From the NCBI GenBank assembly GCA_900557455.1, contig USSM01000008.1:1-52784 (forward strand): a stretch of 52,784 nt of DNA, given 5' to 3'. The stretch is from an uncultured Collinsella sp. GTDB lineage: Bacteria > Actinomycetota > Coriobacteriia > Coriobacteriales > Coriobacteriaceae. Shown here one piece after another: positions 8,729 to 17,167 of the stretch (position 1 is the stretch's first letter; every line of letters begins with the position of its first letter). The position numbers and the translations under genes were made by a program. Below the pieces are notes generated by a model. That model was given only the letters and a program-made list of their open reading frames with translations, did not search any database and was not told the origin of the DNA.

Positions 8729-10336
8729 CTATCCGCATATTCCGCATTTTGCGCACGCCGAGAGTGCTGCAGGAGCCTGCGCGATGCCGCCCTTCGCCGT
8801 CTCGCGCAACGTGGCGGGCAGGGCGTGGCCCACCGAGAGCATCACGTGCGCCATCTGGTCAAACGGCACCAGGCTCTTGATGCCGGCGAGGGCGAGCTGC
8901 GCCGAGCTGAATGCCGCGGCCACGCCGATGGCGTTGCGGTTTTGGCAGGGCACCTCGACAAGGCCGCCGACGGGGTCGCAAACGAGGCCCAACAGGTTGC
9001 TCAGTGCAATGGAGCTGGCGTCGAGCGCTTGCTCGGGCGTGCCGCCCATCATCTGGACCAGCGCGGCGGCGGCCATGGCGGCAGCGCTTCCAACCTCGGC
9101 CTGGCAGCCGCCCTCGGCGCCGGCGACGCAGGCGCTCGTGGTGAGGTTGAGGCCGATGGCGGCGGCACAGTAGAGGGCGTCCATGACCTGTTCGTCGTCG
9201 AGCTGGAGGTGATCGGCGAGCGCCAGCACGCAGCCGGGGACGACGCCCGCGGAGCCGGCCGTGGGGGCGGCAACGATCACGCCCATGGTGGCGGAGCGCT
9301 CGAGCACGGCCATCGCGCGGGCCACGGCATCGGTCTGAACGGGGCCCATCAGGCTTGCACTCAAATCGTTGCGGCCGGTGGTATCGACGAGCTTAGCCTC
9401 TCCGCCGATAAGTCCGCCGAGCGATCGCTGCGGATTGGCGATGGGGGCCGTGGTCTCCTCGCGCATGACGTCGAGCACGCGGCGCATGGCTGCGATAGCA
9501 TGGGCCTCGCCGGTCAGACGCGCCTCGCGCACGGCCATGACGGCGCCGATATTCAGGCCGAGCTCGGCGCACGCATCGAGCAACTGCTCGCCGTCGTCGA
9601 AGATCTCCTTGGCCGAGACACCGGGGGAGAGCGACGAGGCCGAGCCCGGGAGCTCGATAAACGTGGCGTAATCGACATTGTCGAGCTTGCGCAGCATGGG
9701 GATAACGGTGTCGTCGGGAGCGCCGTCGGTCTCAAAGACGGAATAGGCCTGGCCGCCCACCTCGGTGCGGTAGGTGCGGCAGAAGGCGATGTTGACGTGT
9801 GCGTAGGCGAGCAGGTTCGTGAGTGCTGCGAGCACGCCGGGAACGTCCTGGTGCGCCACGAAGAGCGTGGAATACATGCCCGAGATGTCGACGCCGACGC
9901 CGTTGATGCGGCTGATGCGCATCTTGCCGCCGCCAAGGCTCTCGCCGCGGACCTGTGCCGTGGCGCCCGTGTCGTCGACCATGTCGATGTCGACGGTGTT
10001 GGGGTGGATGGAGGCGTCGTCGCCCTTGATGTCAAAGTGAAAGTCGAGGCCCTGCTCGCGCGCGAGGTCAAAGGCCTGCTTGATGGTCTCGTCGTCGGTA
10101 TCGAGGCCCAAGATACCCGCGACGAGCGCGCGATCGGTGCCGTGACCGCGGTAGGTGTGGGCAAAGGAGTTCCACAGGCCAAAGGTGACCTTGGTGATGC
10201 GGCCTTCCAGCAGGCTGGCGGCAACCTGGGCGCAGCGCAGGGCGCCGGCGGTGTGCGACGAGCTGGGGCCGACCATGACGGGGCCCAAGATCTCGAATGC
10301 CGAGGTCGTTGCTAGTGTTTGCGGCTTGCCTGCCAT
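8729..10336 (-). CDS. sdaA: L-serine ammonia-lyase (fused beta and alpha domains), 535 aa
   Basis: The iron-sulphur enzyme converts L-serine to pyruvate and ammonia in the cytosol. The beta domain comes first (SAFEILGPVMVGPSSSHTAG near the N-terminus). An ACT-like small-molecule domain follows (STLFVAHQDVPGVLAALTNL region). The alpha domain fills the C-terminal half, with APTAGSAGVVPG, CVAGAEGGCQAEVGSAAA and a Cys-rich end (CAKCGICG). The cysteines of the second motif and a C-terminal one are expected cluster ligands. The start at 10336 has AGGAG six bases upstream; a 14-residue upstream extension would run into the palindrome at 10360-10480. The presence of an ACT domain between the two catalytic parts suggests allosteric control. 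It stands alone between palindromic repeats. Confidence 0.93.
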   Translation of the reverse strand: MAGKPQTLATTSAFEILGPVMVGPSSSHTAGALRCAQVAASLLEGRITKVTFGLWNSFAHTYRGHGTDRALVAGILGLDTDDETIKQAFDLAREQGLDFHFDIKGDDASIHPNTVDIDMVDDTGATAQVRGESLGGGKMRISRINGVGVDISGMYSTLFVAHQDVPGVLAALTNLLAYAHVNIAFCRTYRTEVGGQAYSVFETDGAPDDTVIPMLRKLDNVDYATFIELPGSASSLSPGVSAKEIFDDGEQLLDACAELGLNIGAVMAVREARLTGEAHAIAAMRRVLDVMREETTAPIANPQRSLGGLIGGEAKLVDTTGRNDLSASLMGPVQTDAVARAMAVLERSATMGVIVAAPTAGSAGVVPGCVLALADHLQLDDEQVMDALYCAAAIGLNLTTSACVAGAEGGCQAEVGSAAAMAAAALVQMMGGTPEQALDASSIALSNLLGLVCDPVGGLVEVPCQNRNAIGVAAAFSSAQLALAGIKSLVPFDQMAHVMLSVGHALPATLRETAKGGIAQAPAALSACAKCGICG

Positions 10337-10359
10337 GGCTGCTCCTGTTCTATTCCGTC

Positions 10360-10480
10360 GTCCCGAAGGGCGGGGCATAAGGTCGCCTGCTCGGGCAGTC
10401 CTGCTCGCACGGAGGCCACATTAAGTGGCCTCCGGCTCGTGCGGAACTCGCGATCGACCTTATGCCCCGCCCCTCGGGAC
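10360..10480. repeat. Palindromic repeat R4 in the sdaA leader
   Basis: Two 26-base arms (10360-10385 and 10455-10480) are complementary with one mismatch and contain GGGCGGGGCATAAGGTCG. Inside them is a second hairpin (GGAGGCCAC/GTGGCCTCC). The element starts 24 bases upstream of the sdaA start codon, so it will be in the leader RNA if transcription starts further upstream. Bases 10481-10570 contain nothing else that I recognise. Confidence 0.8.
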
Positions 10481-10570
10481 TAAGGATACATGGTAGAGGC
10501 GCTTGTGCTTCAAAATTCATCGGCTGGGTACGCAGCGAAGGTTCATATCGAAATATCTTCACCACCGGGT

Positions 10571-10607
10571 AAATAAAAAAAGAAGTACCGCTTGGGGGCG
10601 GTACTTC
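10571..10607 (-). terminator. Rho-independent terminator of metK
   Basis: A perfect ten-pair stem (10582-10591 with 10598-10607) is followed on the minus strand by a run of T residues (complement of 10571-10581). It lies 43 bases beyond the metK stop. Confidence 0.92.
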
Positions 10608-10649
10608 CTTTGAAAGCACGTATGTTGTTCTGACCTTAGCGGATCTAAA

Positions 10650-11930
10650 TTAGAGGCCGCAGGCTGCTTTGAGTTCTTCGACTCGGTCGGTTTTCTCCCA
10701 GGTGAAGTCGGGGTCTTCGCGGCCAAAGTGACCGTAGGCTGCCGTCTTTTCGTAGATGGGGCGGCGCAGGTCCAGGTCGCGGATGATGGCGCCCGGGCGC
10801 AGGTCGAAGGTCTTCTCCACGGCCTCGACGATCTTGTCTTCGGCAACATGTGCGGTGCCAAAGGTGTCGACCATGATCGACAACGGCTTGGACACGCCGA
10901 TGGCGTAGGCCAGCTCGACTTCGCAGCGGTCGGCAAGGCCGGCGGCGACGACGTTCTTGGCGACCCAGCGAGCGGCGTATGCGGCGGAGCGGTCGACCTT
11001 GGTGCAGTCCTTGCCGCTAAAGGCGCCGCCGCCGTGACGGCCGTAGCCGCCATAGGTGTCGACGATGATCTTTCGGCCGGTTAGGCCCGTGTCGCCCATG
11101 GGGCCGCCCACGACAAAGCGACCGGTGGGGTTCACGTAGATATCGGCGTTGTCCCACGGCATGTTCTCGGCAGCCATGACAGGCGAGATGACATGCTCGA
11201 TGAGGTCGTCCTTGATCTTGCCCATGTCTTCGATCTCGGCTGCGTGCTGCGTGGAGATGACGACGGTCGTGACCTCGACGGGCTTGCCGTCCTCGTAGCG
11301 CACGGTGACCTGGGTCTTGCCGTCGGGGCGCAGATAGGGCAGGGTACCGTCGTGGCGCACGGCGGCCAGGCGCTCGGCCAGGCGGCTCGCCAGGTAGTGC
11401 GGCATGGGCATGAGGGTCTTGGTCTCGTTGGAGGCATAGCCAAACATCATGCCCTGGTCGCCGGCGCCGATCAGGTCGATCGGGTCGGTGGTGGCGCCGG
11501 TCTGGGTCTCGAAGGACTCGTCGACGCCCTGGGCGATATCGGGGGACTGCTCGTGGATGAGGCTCATGACGCCACAGGTATCGCAGTCAAAACCAAACTT
11601 GGCGCGGTTGTAGCCGATGCGGCGGATAACGCCACGGGCAATCTCCTGCACGTCGACGTAGGCCTGGGTGCGGATCTCGCCGGCGACGATGACGGTGCCG
11701 GTGGTCACGAGGGTCTCGCAGGCGCAGCGGACGTTTTCCACGTTGGCGGGCACGCCGTTGGGCGCAATATAGCCCTGCTCCTGCAGCTCTATTTCTTTGG
11801 CGAGGATTGCGTCGAGGACGGCGTCGCTGATTTGGTCGGCGATCTTATCGGGATGACCTTCGGTCACCGACTCCGACGTAAACACAAAGGACCCGTGTTG
11901 GGGTGGGATGGAACGAAGTTCTTCTGACAT
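10650..11930 (-). CDS. metK: S-adenosylmethionine synthetase, 426 aa
   Basis: MetK makes S-adenosylmethionine from methionine and ATP. All family motifs are present: [17 protein letters not shown] near the N-terminus, [12 protein letters not shown] in the middle, and GGGAFSGKD followed by [16 protein letters not shown] in the C-terminal half. At 426 residues it is longer than the usual 380-400, mainly through loops in the middle (residues about 150-250). The ATG at 11930 has an AAAGGA site six bases upstream. It is transcribed alone, divergent from gltX, and ends at a strong terminator. No SAM riboswitch could be recognised in the leader. Confidence 0.97.
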   Translation of the reverse strand: MSEELRSIPPQHGSFVFTSESVTEGHPDKIADQISDAVLDAILAKEIELQEQGYIAPNGVPANVENVRCACETLVTTGTVIVAGEIRTQAYVDVQEIARGVIRRIGYNRAKFGFDCDTCGVMSLIHEQSPDIAQGVDESFETQTGATTDPIDLIGAGDQGMMFGYASNETKTLMPMPHYLASRLAERLAAVRHDGTLPYLRPDGKTQVTVRYEDGKPVEVTTVVISTQHAAEIEDMGKIKDDLIEHVISPVMAAENMPWDNADIYVNPTGRFVVGGPMGDTGLTGRKIIVDTYGGYGRHGGGAFSGKDCTKVDRSAAYAARWVAKNVVAAGLADRCEVELAYAIGVSKPLSIMVDTFGTAHVAEDKIVEAVEKTFDLRPGAIIRDLDLRRPIYEKTAAYGHFGREDPDFTWEKTDRVEELKAACGL

Positions 11931-11952
11931 GATTGTCCTTTCAAAAACGCGT

Positions 11953-12003
11953 CCCGGCGACCGTTACCATTCCGCCGGGCTCTGTATGCAAGGGGACATC
12001 ATA
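11953..12003 (-). promoter_or_regulatory. Probable metK -10 box and leader hairpin
   Basis: On the minus strand TATGAT occurs at 12003-11998; no good -35 box is seen. The predicted leader of about 60 bases contains the stem CCCGGCG/CGCCGGG (11953-11959 with 11973-11979). This is a small simple hairpin and not a known SAM aptamer. Confidence 0.4.
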
Positions 12004-12039
12004 GCGCGTAAATCCAACATTCACACCCTTTCCGCACCT

Positions 12040-12182
12040 ACTCATTGGGGACAGGCTTAAATGACCAGCCAACTCATTGGGGACAGACTTAAACGAGCAG
12101 TCTTAAACGACCAGCCTAGTAACGTCCCTAAGTGCCGACAGGTTGCCCAAAGACTGGTCATTTAAGCCTGTCCCCAATGAGT
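12040..12182. repeat. Composite palindromic repeat R2 between metK and gltX
   Basis: Two perfect 29-base inverted arms (12040-12068 and 12154-12182) contain CATTGGGGACAGGCTTAAAT. A third, imperfect copy in direct orientation is at 12072-12100, and a shorter remnant (CTTAAACGACCAG) is at 12102-12114. CATTGGGGACAG-type sequences resemble REP elements that are mobilised by REP-associated tyrosine transposases; no such gene is in the window. Confidence 0.85.
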
Positions 12183-12195
12183 GGGTCGGTGCCCT

Positions 12196-12226
12196 TTGTG
12201 CGGAGGTTGCTTTGATGCTTTATACT
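12196..12226 (+). promoter_or_regulatory. Possible gltX promoter
   Basis: A good -10 box TATACT (12221-12226) lies 40 bases before the gltX start. The nearest -35-like sequence, TTGTGC at 12196-12201, is 19 bases away. Confidence 0.35.
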
Positions 12227-12266
12227 GATGCGGTTAGACATCCATCCTGCAATCGAGGAGATTTCC

Positions 12267-13742
12267 ATGGCATCAGACGTTCGCGTCCGCTTTGCACCCT
12301 CACCGACGGGCAAGCTGCACATCGGCGGCGCCCGCACCGCTATCTATAACTGGGCTTTTGCCCGCGCAAACGGCGGCACGTTCATCCTGCGCATCGACGA
12401 CACCGACCCCACCCGTTCCACCGACGAGAACACGCAGATCATTCTGCGCGCCATGCGTTGGCTGGGCTTGGACTGGGACGAGGGTCCCGAGGTGGGCGGC
12501 GACTATGGCCCCTACGCCCAGACCGAGCGCCTGGACCTGTACAAGCAGGCCGCCCAGCAGCTCTGGGACGAGGGCAAGGCCTATCCCTGCTTCTGCACCA
12601 AGGAGCAGCTCGAGGCCGATCGCAAGGCCGCGCAGGAGCGCAAGGACCCCTTCCAGGGCTATCAGCGCCGCTGCCGCGATCTTGATCCCGAGGAGGCCCG
12701 TCGCCGCATTGAGGCCGGCGAGCCCTACGTCCTGCGCATCAAGGTGCCCGAGGACCGTGGCGACGTCGTCATCCACGACGCCGTTCACGGAGAGGTGACC
12801 TTCGATGCCAAGGAGCTCGACGACTTTGTCATCTTCCGCTCCGACGGCACGCCCACCTACAACTTCGCGACCGTCGTCGACGACGCCATGATGAAGATCA
12901 CCCACGTCATCCGCGGCGACGACCACCTTTCCAACACGCCGCGCCAGGTCATGGTCTACGAGGCCCTCGGTGCGCCCGTGCCCACGTTTGCCCACATCTC
13001 CATGATCCTGGGCGCCGACGGCAAGAAGCTCTCCAAGCGCCATGGCGCCACTTCGGTGGAGGAGTACCGCGATGCCGGCTACCTGCCCGACGCCTTCGTT
13101 AACTACCTGGCGCTGCTCGGCTGGTCGCTCGACGGCGAGACCACGATCATCCCGCGTGATGTCCTGGCCAGCAAGTTCTCGCTCGACCGCATCTCCAAGA
13201 ACCCGGCGACCTTCGATCCCAAAAAGCTCGACTGGGTCAATGCCGAGTACATCAACGGCATGTCCGATGCTCAGTTTGCCGACGAGATCATGGTCCCCGA
13301 GCTGCACGAGGCAGGTCTCATCGAGGGCAATGTCGAGTACGGCGAAGATTGGATCGACGCGCTTGCCGCCATCGTTAAGCCGCGCACCAAGATGCCGGCT
13401 GACGCCGTGACCGTCGCCGCCCCCATCTTTGCTACGGCCGAGACGCTCGAGTATGACGAGAAGTCCGTCAACAAGGGCCTGGCCAAGGAGGGCATGGGCG
13501 CCATTCTGGACGCCGCCAAGGCCGCGCTTGAGGGTGTTACCGAGTGGACCGCCGAGGCCATCGACGCCGCGCTTGAGCCGCTGCCCGAGCAGATGGACCT
13601 CAAGAAGCGCGTGGTGTTCCAGGCCGTGCGCGTCGCCGTCTGCGGCAACATGGTGAGCCCTCCGCTGGGCGAGACCATGGCGCTCGTCGGCCGCGACGAC
13701 TGCCTGGCGCGCATCGACCGCGCCCGCACGATGGCGTTGTAA
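12267..13742 (+). CDS. gltX: Glutamyl-tRNA synthetase, 491 aa
   Basis: GltX charges tRNA with glutamate. The class I motif PSPTGKLHIGGA is at residues 11-22 and the KMSKS-equivalent KKLSKRHG at about 252-259. The C-terminal third is the helical anticodon-binding region. The ATG at 12267 has GAGGAG seven bases upstream; an earlier in-frame ATG at 12228 lies directly on the predicted promoter. Codon use is strongly C/G-ending, as expected for a highly expressed gene. In bacteria without GlnRS this enzyme may also charge tRNA-Gln; whether that holds here cannot be seen. Confidence 0.97.
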   Translation: MASDVRVRFAPSPTGKLHIGGARTAIYNWAFARANGGTFILRIDDTDPTRSTDENTQIILRAMRWLGLDWDEGPEVGGDYGPYAQTERLDLYKQAAQQLWDEGKAYPCFCTKEQLEADRKAAQERKDPFQGYQRRCRDLDPEEARRRIEAGEPYVLRIKVPEDRGDVVIHDAVHGEVTFDAKELDDFVIFRSDGTPTYNFATVVDDAMMKITHVIRGDDHLSNTPRQVMVYEALGAPVPTFAHISMILGADGKKLSKRHGATSVEEYRDAGYLPDAFVNYLALLGWSLDGETTIIPRDVLASKFSLDRISKNPATFDPKKLDWVNAEYINGMSDAQFADEIMVPELHEAGLIEGNVEYGEDWIDALAAIVKPRTKMPADAVTVAAPIFATAETLEYDEKSVNKGLAKEGMGAILDAAKAALEGVTEWTAEAIDAALEPLPEQMDLKKRVVFQAVRVAVCGNMVSPPLGETMALVGRDDCLARIDRARTMAL

Positions 13743-13765
13743 CAGTCGCGTAAACGCATGTATCC

Positions 13766-13798
13766 GAGCCCCGCTCACCACGAGCGGGGCTCTTGTTT
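13766..13798 (+). terminator. Rho-independent terminator of gltX
   Basis: An 11-pair perfect stem GAGCCCCGCTC/GAGCGGGGCTC (13766-13776 with 13782-13792) is followed by TTGTTT. Confidence 0.85.
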
Positions 13799-13831
13799 CT
13801 CAAGACATATGGGATGGGAGGTACAGAGACC

Positions 13832-16285
13832 ATGGCCGAGCAACTGTCGCTGTTTGGTTCGCCCGAACCGGCGCAAGCTCCCATGAAGCATGCCCGCACG
13901 GCCGAGCAGGCCAAACCTGAGCCTGCGCCAGAGCCCATTGCCGCCTACGCGAGCGTGGTCCTGGACATTCCCACCCGTGCGCTGTCCGAGCCTTTTGCCT
14001 ACGGCATTTCGCAGTCCCTTGCCAACGAGGCTCAGGTCGGGTCCACGGTCCTGGTCCACTTTGGCAACCGTGCCGCTGCAGGCTACATCGTCGATATTGC
14101 ACCCGAGCTGGGCGACCTGCAAGGTAACGACGCTCTCGATCCCGCGCGCATCAAGCCCATCGAGGCCATCCTCAGCAAACCGCTCTTTGGCGCCGAGGCC
14201 GCCCGCATTGCGCGTTGGATGAGCCGCGAGTATGTCGCGACGCTTTCCGAGTGCCTGCGCCTGTTTTTACCTCCGGGTGGCAGCCCGCGGGTCGTGAAGG
14301 GCGATGACGGGGCGTGGACGGTCGAGCGTCCTGCCGTCAAGCCTATTCAAAACCGCTGGGTCATGCTCACGCCTGAGGGTTTCGACTATACGCCGCCCAA
14401 GACTGCCGTTCGCCAACGCCAGCTCATCGAGGCGCTTCAGTGCGGTCCGGTCACGACGCGCGACCTTAACCTGCTCTACAACAACATGTCGGCGACCATC
14501 AAGGCGCTCGAAAAACGCGGCGTCGTGGTGGTGGAGGAGCGCCGCGCTTGGCGTGGCTGCAGCGAGAAGATCACGCTGTCCTCAGCAAGCGGCAAGGCGC
14601 CGGTCGCGCTTACGAACGGCCAGCAGCAGGCGCTCGCGCAGATTGAGCGCGCTCGCCTGGATGCGCACGGCGACGTGGTGCTTGTGGACGGCGTTACGGG
14701 CTCCGGCAAAACCGAGGTCTACCTCTCCGCCATCGAGCGCGTGCTCGCGGCCGGCCGCTCAGCGTGCGTGCTTGTGCCCGAGATCTCGCTGACGGCTCAA
14801 ACCGTCGGCCGCTTCCGTTCGCGCTTTGGCGAGACGGTCGCGGTCTTCCATTCGCGTCTTTCGGCCGGTGAGCGCCTAGACCAGTGGGACATGGTCGCCA
14901 GCGGTGCAGCCCGTGTTGTCGTCGGCGCGCGTTCGGCGCTTTTTTGCCCGCTCAGCGACCTGGGCCTCATCATCATCGACGAGGAGCACGAGACCAGCTA
15001 TAAGCAGGGCTCCAGTCCGCGCTACCATGCGCGCGAGGTGGCGGCCGAGATGGCGCGCCGCTATCGCTGCCCACTCGTGCTGGGCTCGGCTACGCCTTCT
15101 GCCGAGGCCCTCGACCGCTGCCGCCGCGGCACGTACAACGGTGTCACCTGGACGCGCGTCGAGATGCCCGAGCGCCCGGGACACGCCGTGCTACCCACGG
15201 TCCGCATTGCCGACCTGCGCCGCGAGTTTTCGCACGGCAGCCGCTCCATGTTCTCTAAACCGCTGATGGAAGGTTTGGAGCGCGTGGTCAAGCGCCGCGA
15301 GAAGGCTGTGCTGCTGCATAACCGCCGCGGCTTTGCGCCGTTTTTGATGTGCCGCGAGTGCGGTTGCGTTCCCACCTGCAACCACTGCTCTACGGCGCTT
15401 ACGTACCACGAGCGCACCCATACGCTGCAGTGCCACACCTGTGGTTCGTCCTGGCGCGTGCAGCCGTATCCCGCGCCCACGAGTCGTTGCCCCAAGTGCG
15501 GCAGCCGTTACCTGGCAAAAATGGGTCTGGGCACGCAGCAGATTGAGGACGCGCTGCACCAGATGCTGCCCGAGGATGTCGCCATCATTCGCATGGATGC
15601 CGATTCCACGCGTGGCAAGGACGCGCATAAAAAGTTGCTCGAGCAGTTCGATGCCGCCGATTGCGCGGTGCTGCTGGGCACCCAGATGATTGCCAAGGGC
15701 CTCGACTTTCCCGAGGTCACGCTTGTGGGTGTAGTCAATGCCGACTTTGCGTTAAAGCTGCCCGATTTTAGAGCGGGGGAGCGCGCCTACGATTTGCTGG
15801 AGCAGGTCGCGGGCCGTGCCGGACGCGGCGATCGCCCTGGCGAGGTCGTCATCCAGACCTATCTGCCCGAGGATCCAGTCATCCGCGCCGTCGCCGAGCA
15901 CGACCGTTCGATCTTTACCGACTACGACCTGGATCAGCGCCGCGACGCACTGTATCCGCCGTTCGTTCGTCTGGTCAACATTTTGGTGTGGTCGGCTAGC
16001 CGCGACGATGCGCAGGATTATATCGGGCGCATCGCAAAGCTGCTCAAGCGCCGATGGCATGCCGCCGCTCCCGACTTTTTGCGGTCGGGCAGCGCGGTGC
16101 CGCAGGTGCTGGGTCCGGCTTCGTGTGTAATCGAGAGAGCAAAGGACCGTTATCGCTTCCACCTGCTTGTGAAGTCGCCCGTGGGGTACCATGTCTCTGA
16201 TGATATCGATGCCTGCCTCAAAGAGGTGGGTTCCGTGCGTGGCGTGAGCGTGAGTGTTGACGTCGACGCCTATGATTTGATGTAA
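13832..16285 (+). CDS. priA: Primosomal protein N' (replication restart helicase), 817 aa
   Basis: PriA is the ATP-driven 3'-5' helicase that reloads the replisome at stalled forks. Walker A GVTGSGKTEVYL is at about residue 286, the DEEH box at about 383, and a zinc-binding region with eight cysteines at about 507-557 (CRECGCVPTCNHC ... CHTCG ... CPKCG). The helicase C-terminal motifs are complete (GLGTQQ, GTQMIAKGLDFP, QVAGRAGRG). The start is uncertain among nearby in-frame ATGs (13793, 13814, 13832). I chose 13832 because GGGAGG lies upstream of it, although with a spacing of about 11. It starts just after the gltX terminator and is followed at 18 bases by def. Confidence 0.95.
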   Translation: MAEQLSLFGSPEPAQAPMKHARTAEQAKPEPAPEPIAAYASVVLDIPTRALSEPFAYGISQSLANEAQVGSTVLVHFGNRAAAGYIVDIAPELGDLQGNDALDPARIKPIEAILSKPLFGAEAARIARWMSREYVATLSECLRLFLPPGGSPRVVKGDDGAWTVERPAVKPIQNRWVMLTPEGFDYTPPKTAVRQRQLIEALQCGPVTTRDLNLLYNNMSATIKALEKRGVVVVEERRAWRGCSEKITLSSASGKAPVALTNGQQQALAQIERARLDAHGDVVLVDGVTGSGKTEVYLSAIERVLAAGRSACVLVPEISLTAQTVGRFRSRFGETVAVFHSRLSAGERLDQWDMVASGAARVVVGARSALFCPLSDLGLIIIDEEHETSYKQGSSPRYHAREVAAEMARRYRCPLVLGSATPSAEALDRCRRGTYNGVTWTRVEMPERPGHAVLPTVRIADLRREFSHGSRSMFSKPLMEGLERVVKRREKAVLLHNRRGFAPFLMCRECGCVPTCNHCSTALTYHERTHTLQCHTCGSSWRVQPYPAPTSRCPKCGSRYLAKMGLGTQQIEDALHQMLPEDVAIIRMDADSTRGKDAHKKLLEQFDAADCAVLLGTQMIAKGLDFPEVTLVGVVNADFALKLPDFRAGERAYDLLEQVAGRAGRGDRPGEVVIQTYLPEDPVIRAVAEHDRSIFTDYDLDQRRDALYPPFVRLVNILVWSASRDDAQDYIGRIAKLLKRRWHAAAPDFLRSGSAVPQVLGPASCVIERAKDRYRFHLLVKSPVGYHVSDDIDACLKEVGSVRGVSVSVDVDAYDLM

Positions 16286-16303
16286 CAACCCGAAAGGATG
16301 GCC

Positions 16304-16840
16304 ATGGAAGCCAACGGAATCGTACTGTCGCCCGACCCTCGTCTGCGCCAGGAGTGCGCCGTCATCGAGGAGATCACCCCGGCGATCGAGGCACTCGCCG
16401 AGAAGATGAAGAAGATGATGTTCGACAACGGCGGTTGCGGCCTGGCTGCCCCGCAGATCGGAGAGCTCATCCAGCTCGTCACCATCGACTGCGATTACAG
16501 CGACAAGAGCGACTATGACCCGTACGTGCTCATCAACCCCGTTATTGTTGAGCAGAGCGACCATCTGGTGCCGTTTAGCGAGGGCTGCCTGTCCATCCCC
16601 GGCATTAGCTGCGAGATCGAGCGTCCCGACCATGTCGTCGTCGAGGCGTACGACCTGGATGCCAACCTGATTCGCTACGAGGCCTCGGGCGACCTGTTCT
16701 GCGTGTGCCTGCAGCACGAGATCGATCACCTGCACGGCAACACCATGTTCGAGCGACTGAAGCCCATGCAGAGGCTCAAGGCCGTCAAGGAGTACCAGGA
16801 CGCCCTGGCCCGCGGCGCTCGACCGGGCGAGACGGAGTAA
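16304..16840 (+). CDS. def: Peptide deformylase, 178 aa
   Basis: The metalloenzyme removes the formyl group from nascent proteins. The three active-site motifs are present: GCGLAAPQ at about residue 44, EGCLS at about 92 and QHEIDHL at about 136-142, giving the Cys and two His metal ligands and the catalytic Glu. AAAGG at 16293-16297 is six bases before the ATG at 16304; an ATG at 16298 overlaps this ribosome site and is less likely. It lies between priA and fmt, the enzyme that adds the formyl group, which is a common arrangement. Confidence 0.96.
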   Translation: MEANGIVLSPDPRLRQECAVIEEITPAIEALAEKMKKMMFDNGGCGLAAPQIGELIQLVTIDCDYSDKSDYDPYVLINPVIVEQSDHLVPFSEGCLSIPGISCEIERPDHVVVEAYDLDANLIRYEASGDLFCVCLQHEIDHLHGNTMFERLKPMQRLKAVKEYQDALARGARPGETE

Positions 16841-16849
16841 GTCCCACCG

Positions 16850-16949
16850 TCCCCGGTGCTGAGCGCCCACATATCATCCCGTGCTCAAACATTCTCGCTG
16901 CGCTGCGAAACTGCGCGCGGGACGATATGTGGGCGCTCAGCACCGGGGA
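16850..16949. repeat. Palindromic repeat R3 between def and fmt
   Basis: Two perfect 25-base arms (16850-16874 and 16925-16949), with the core GGTGCTGAGCGCCCACATAT, surround a 50-base spacer in which pairing continues partly (ATCCCG/CGGGAC). The element lies ten bases after the def stop. Confidence 0.85.
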
Positions 16950-17024
16950 TTGCGTCGTTCTGGCTCGGTTCGCCCGGGTGCCGTCGGGCCAGGGATGGGC
17001 GTCTTCGCTGATAGGTGCTTTGCT

Positions 17025-17062
17025 GAAAGAGCTGCTTTTATTGCGGCTCTTTCTTTGGTTTT
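17025..17062 (+). terminator. Terminator downstream of priA-def
   Basis: GAAAGAGCTGC (17025-17035) pairs with GCGGCTCTTTC (17043-17053) with one G-U pair, followed by TTTGGTTTT. The 105 bases between it and fmt are T-rich; TATATT at 17067-17072 could be a -10 box for fmt, but no good -35 box is seen. Confidence 0.7.
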
Positions 17063-17167
17063 GGGTATATTTGTTCTTGTTGAATTGTTATTGCGGATGG
17101 GCTGTGTACTTGGCTTTCCGCTGTTATTTGTAGCCGTCTCGGCTTTGGTTGAGGGGAGACGTCCTTT

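Noticed and set aside
8726..10315. Open frame of more than 500 codons on the plus strand opposite sdaA
   Set aside because: It is the complement of a gene with all serine dehydratase motifs; high-GC third positions keep the opposite frame open. No ribosome site or family signal.
11931..12266. SAM riboswitch upstream of metK
   Set aside because: No known SAM aptamer consensus found; only a short simple hairpin and REP-like repeats.
12300..13781. Long minus-strand frame opposite gltX
   Set aside because: Antisense shadow; gltX motifs and its ribosome site are clear.
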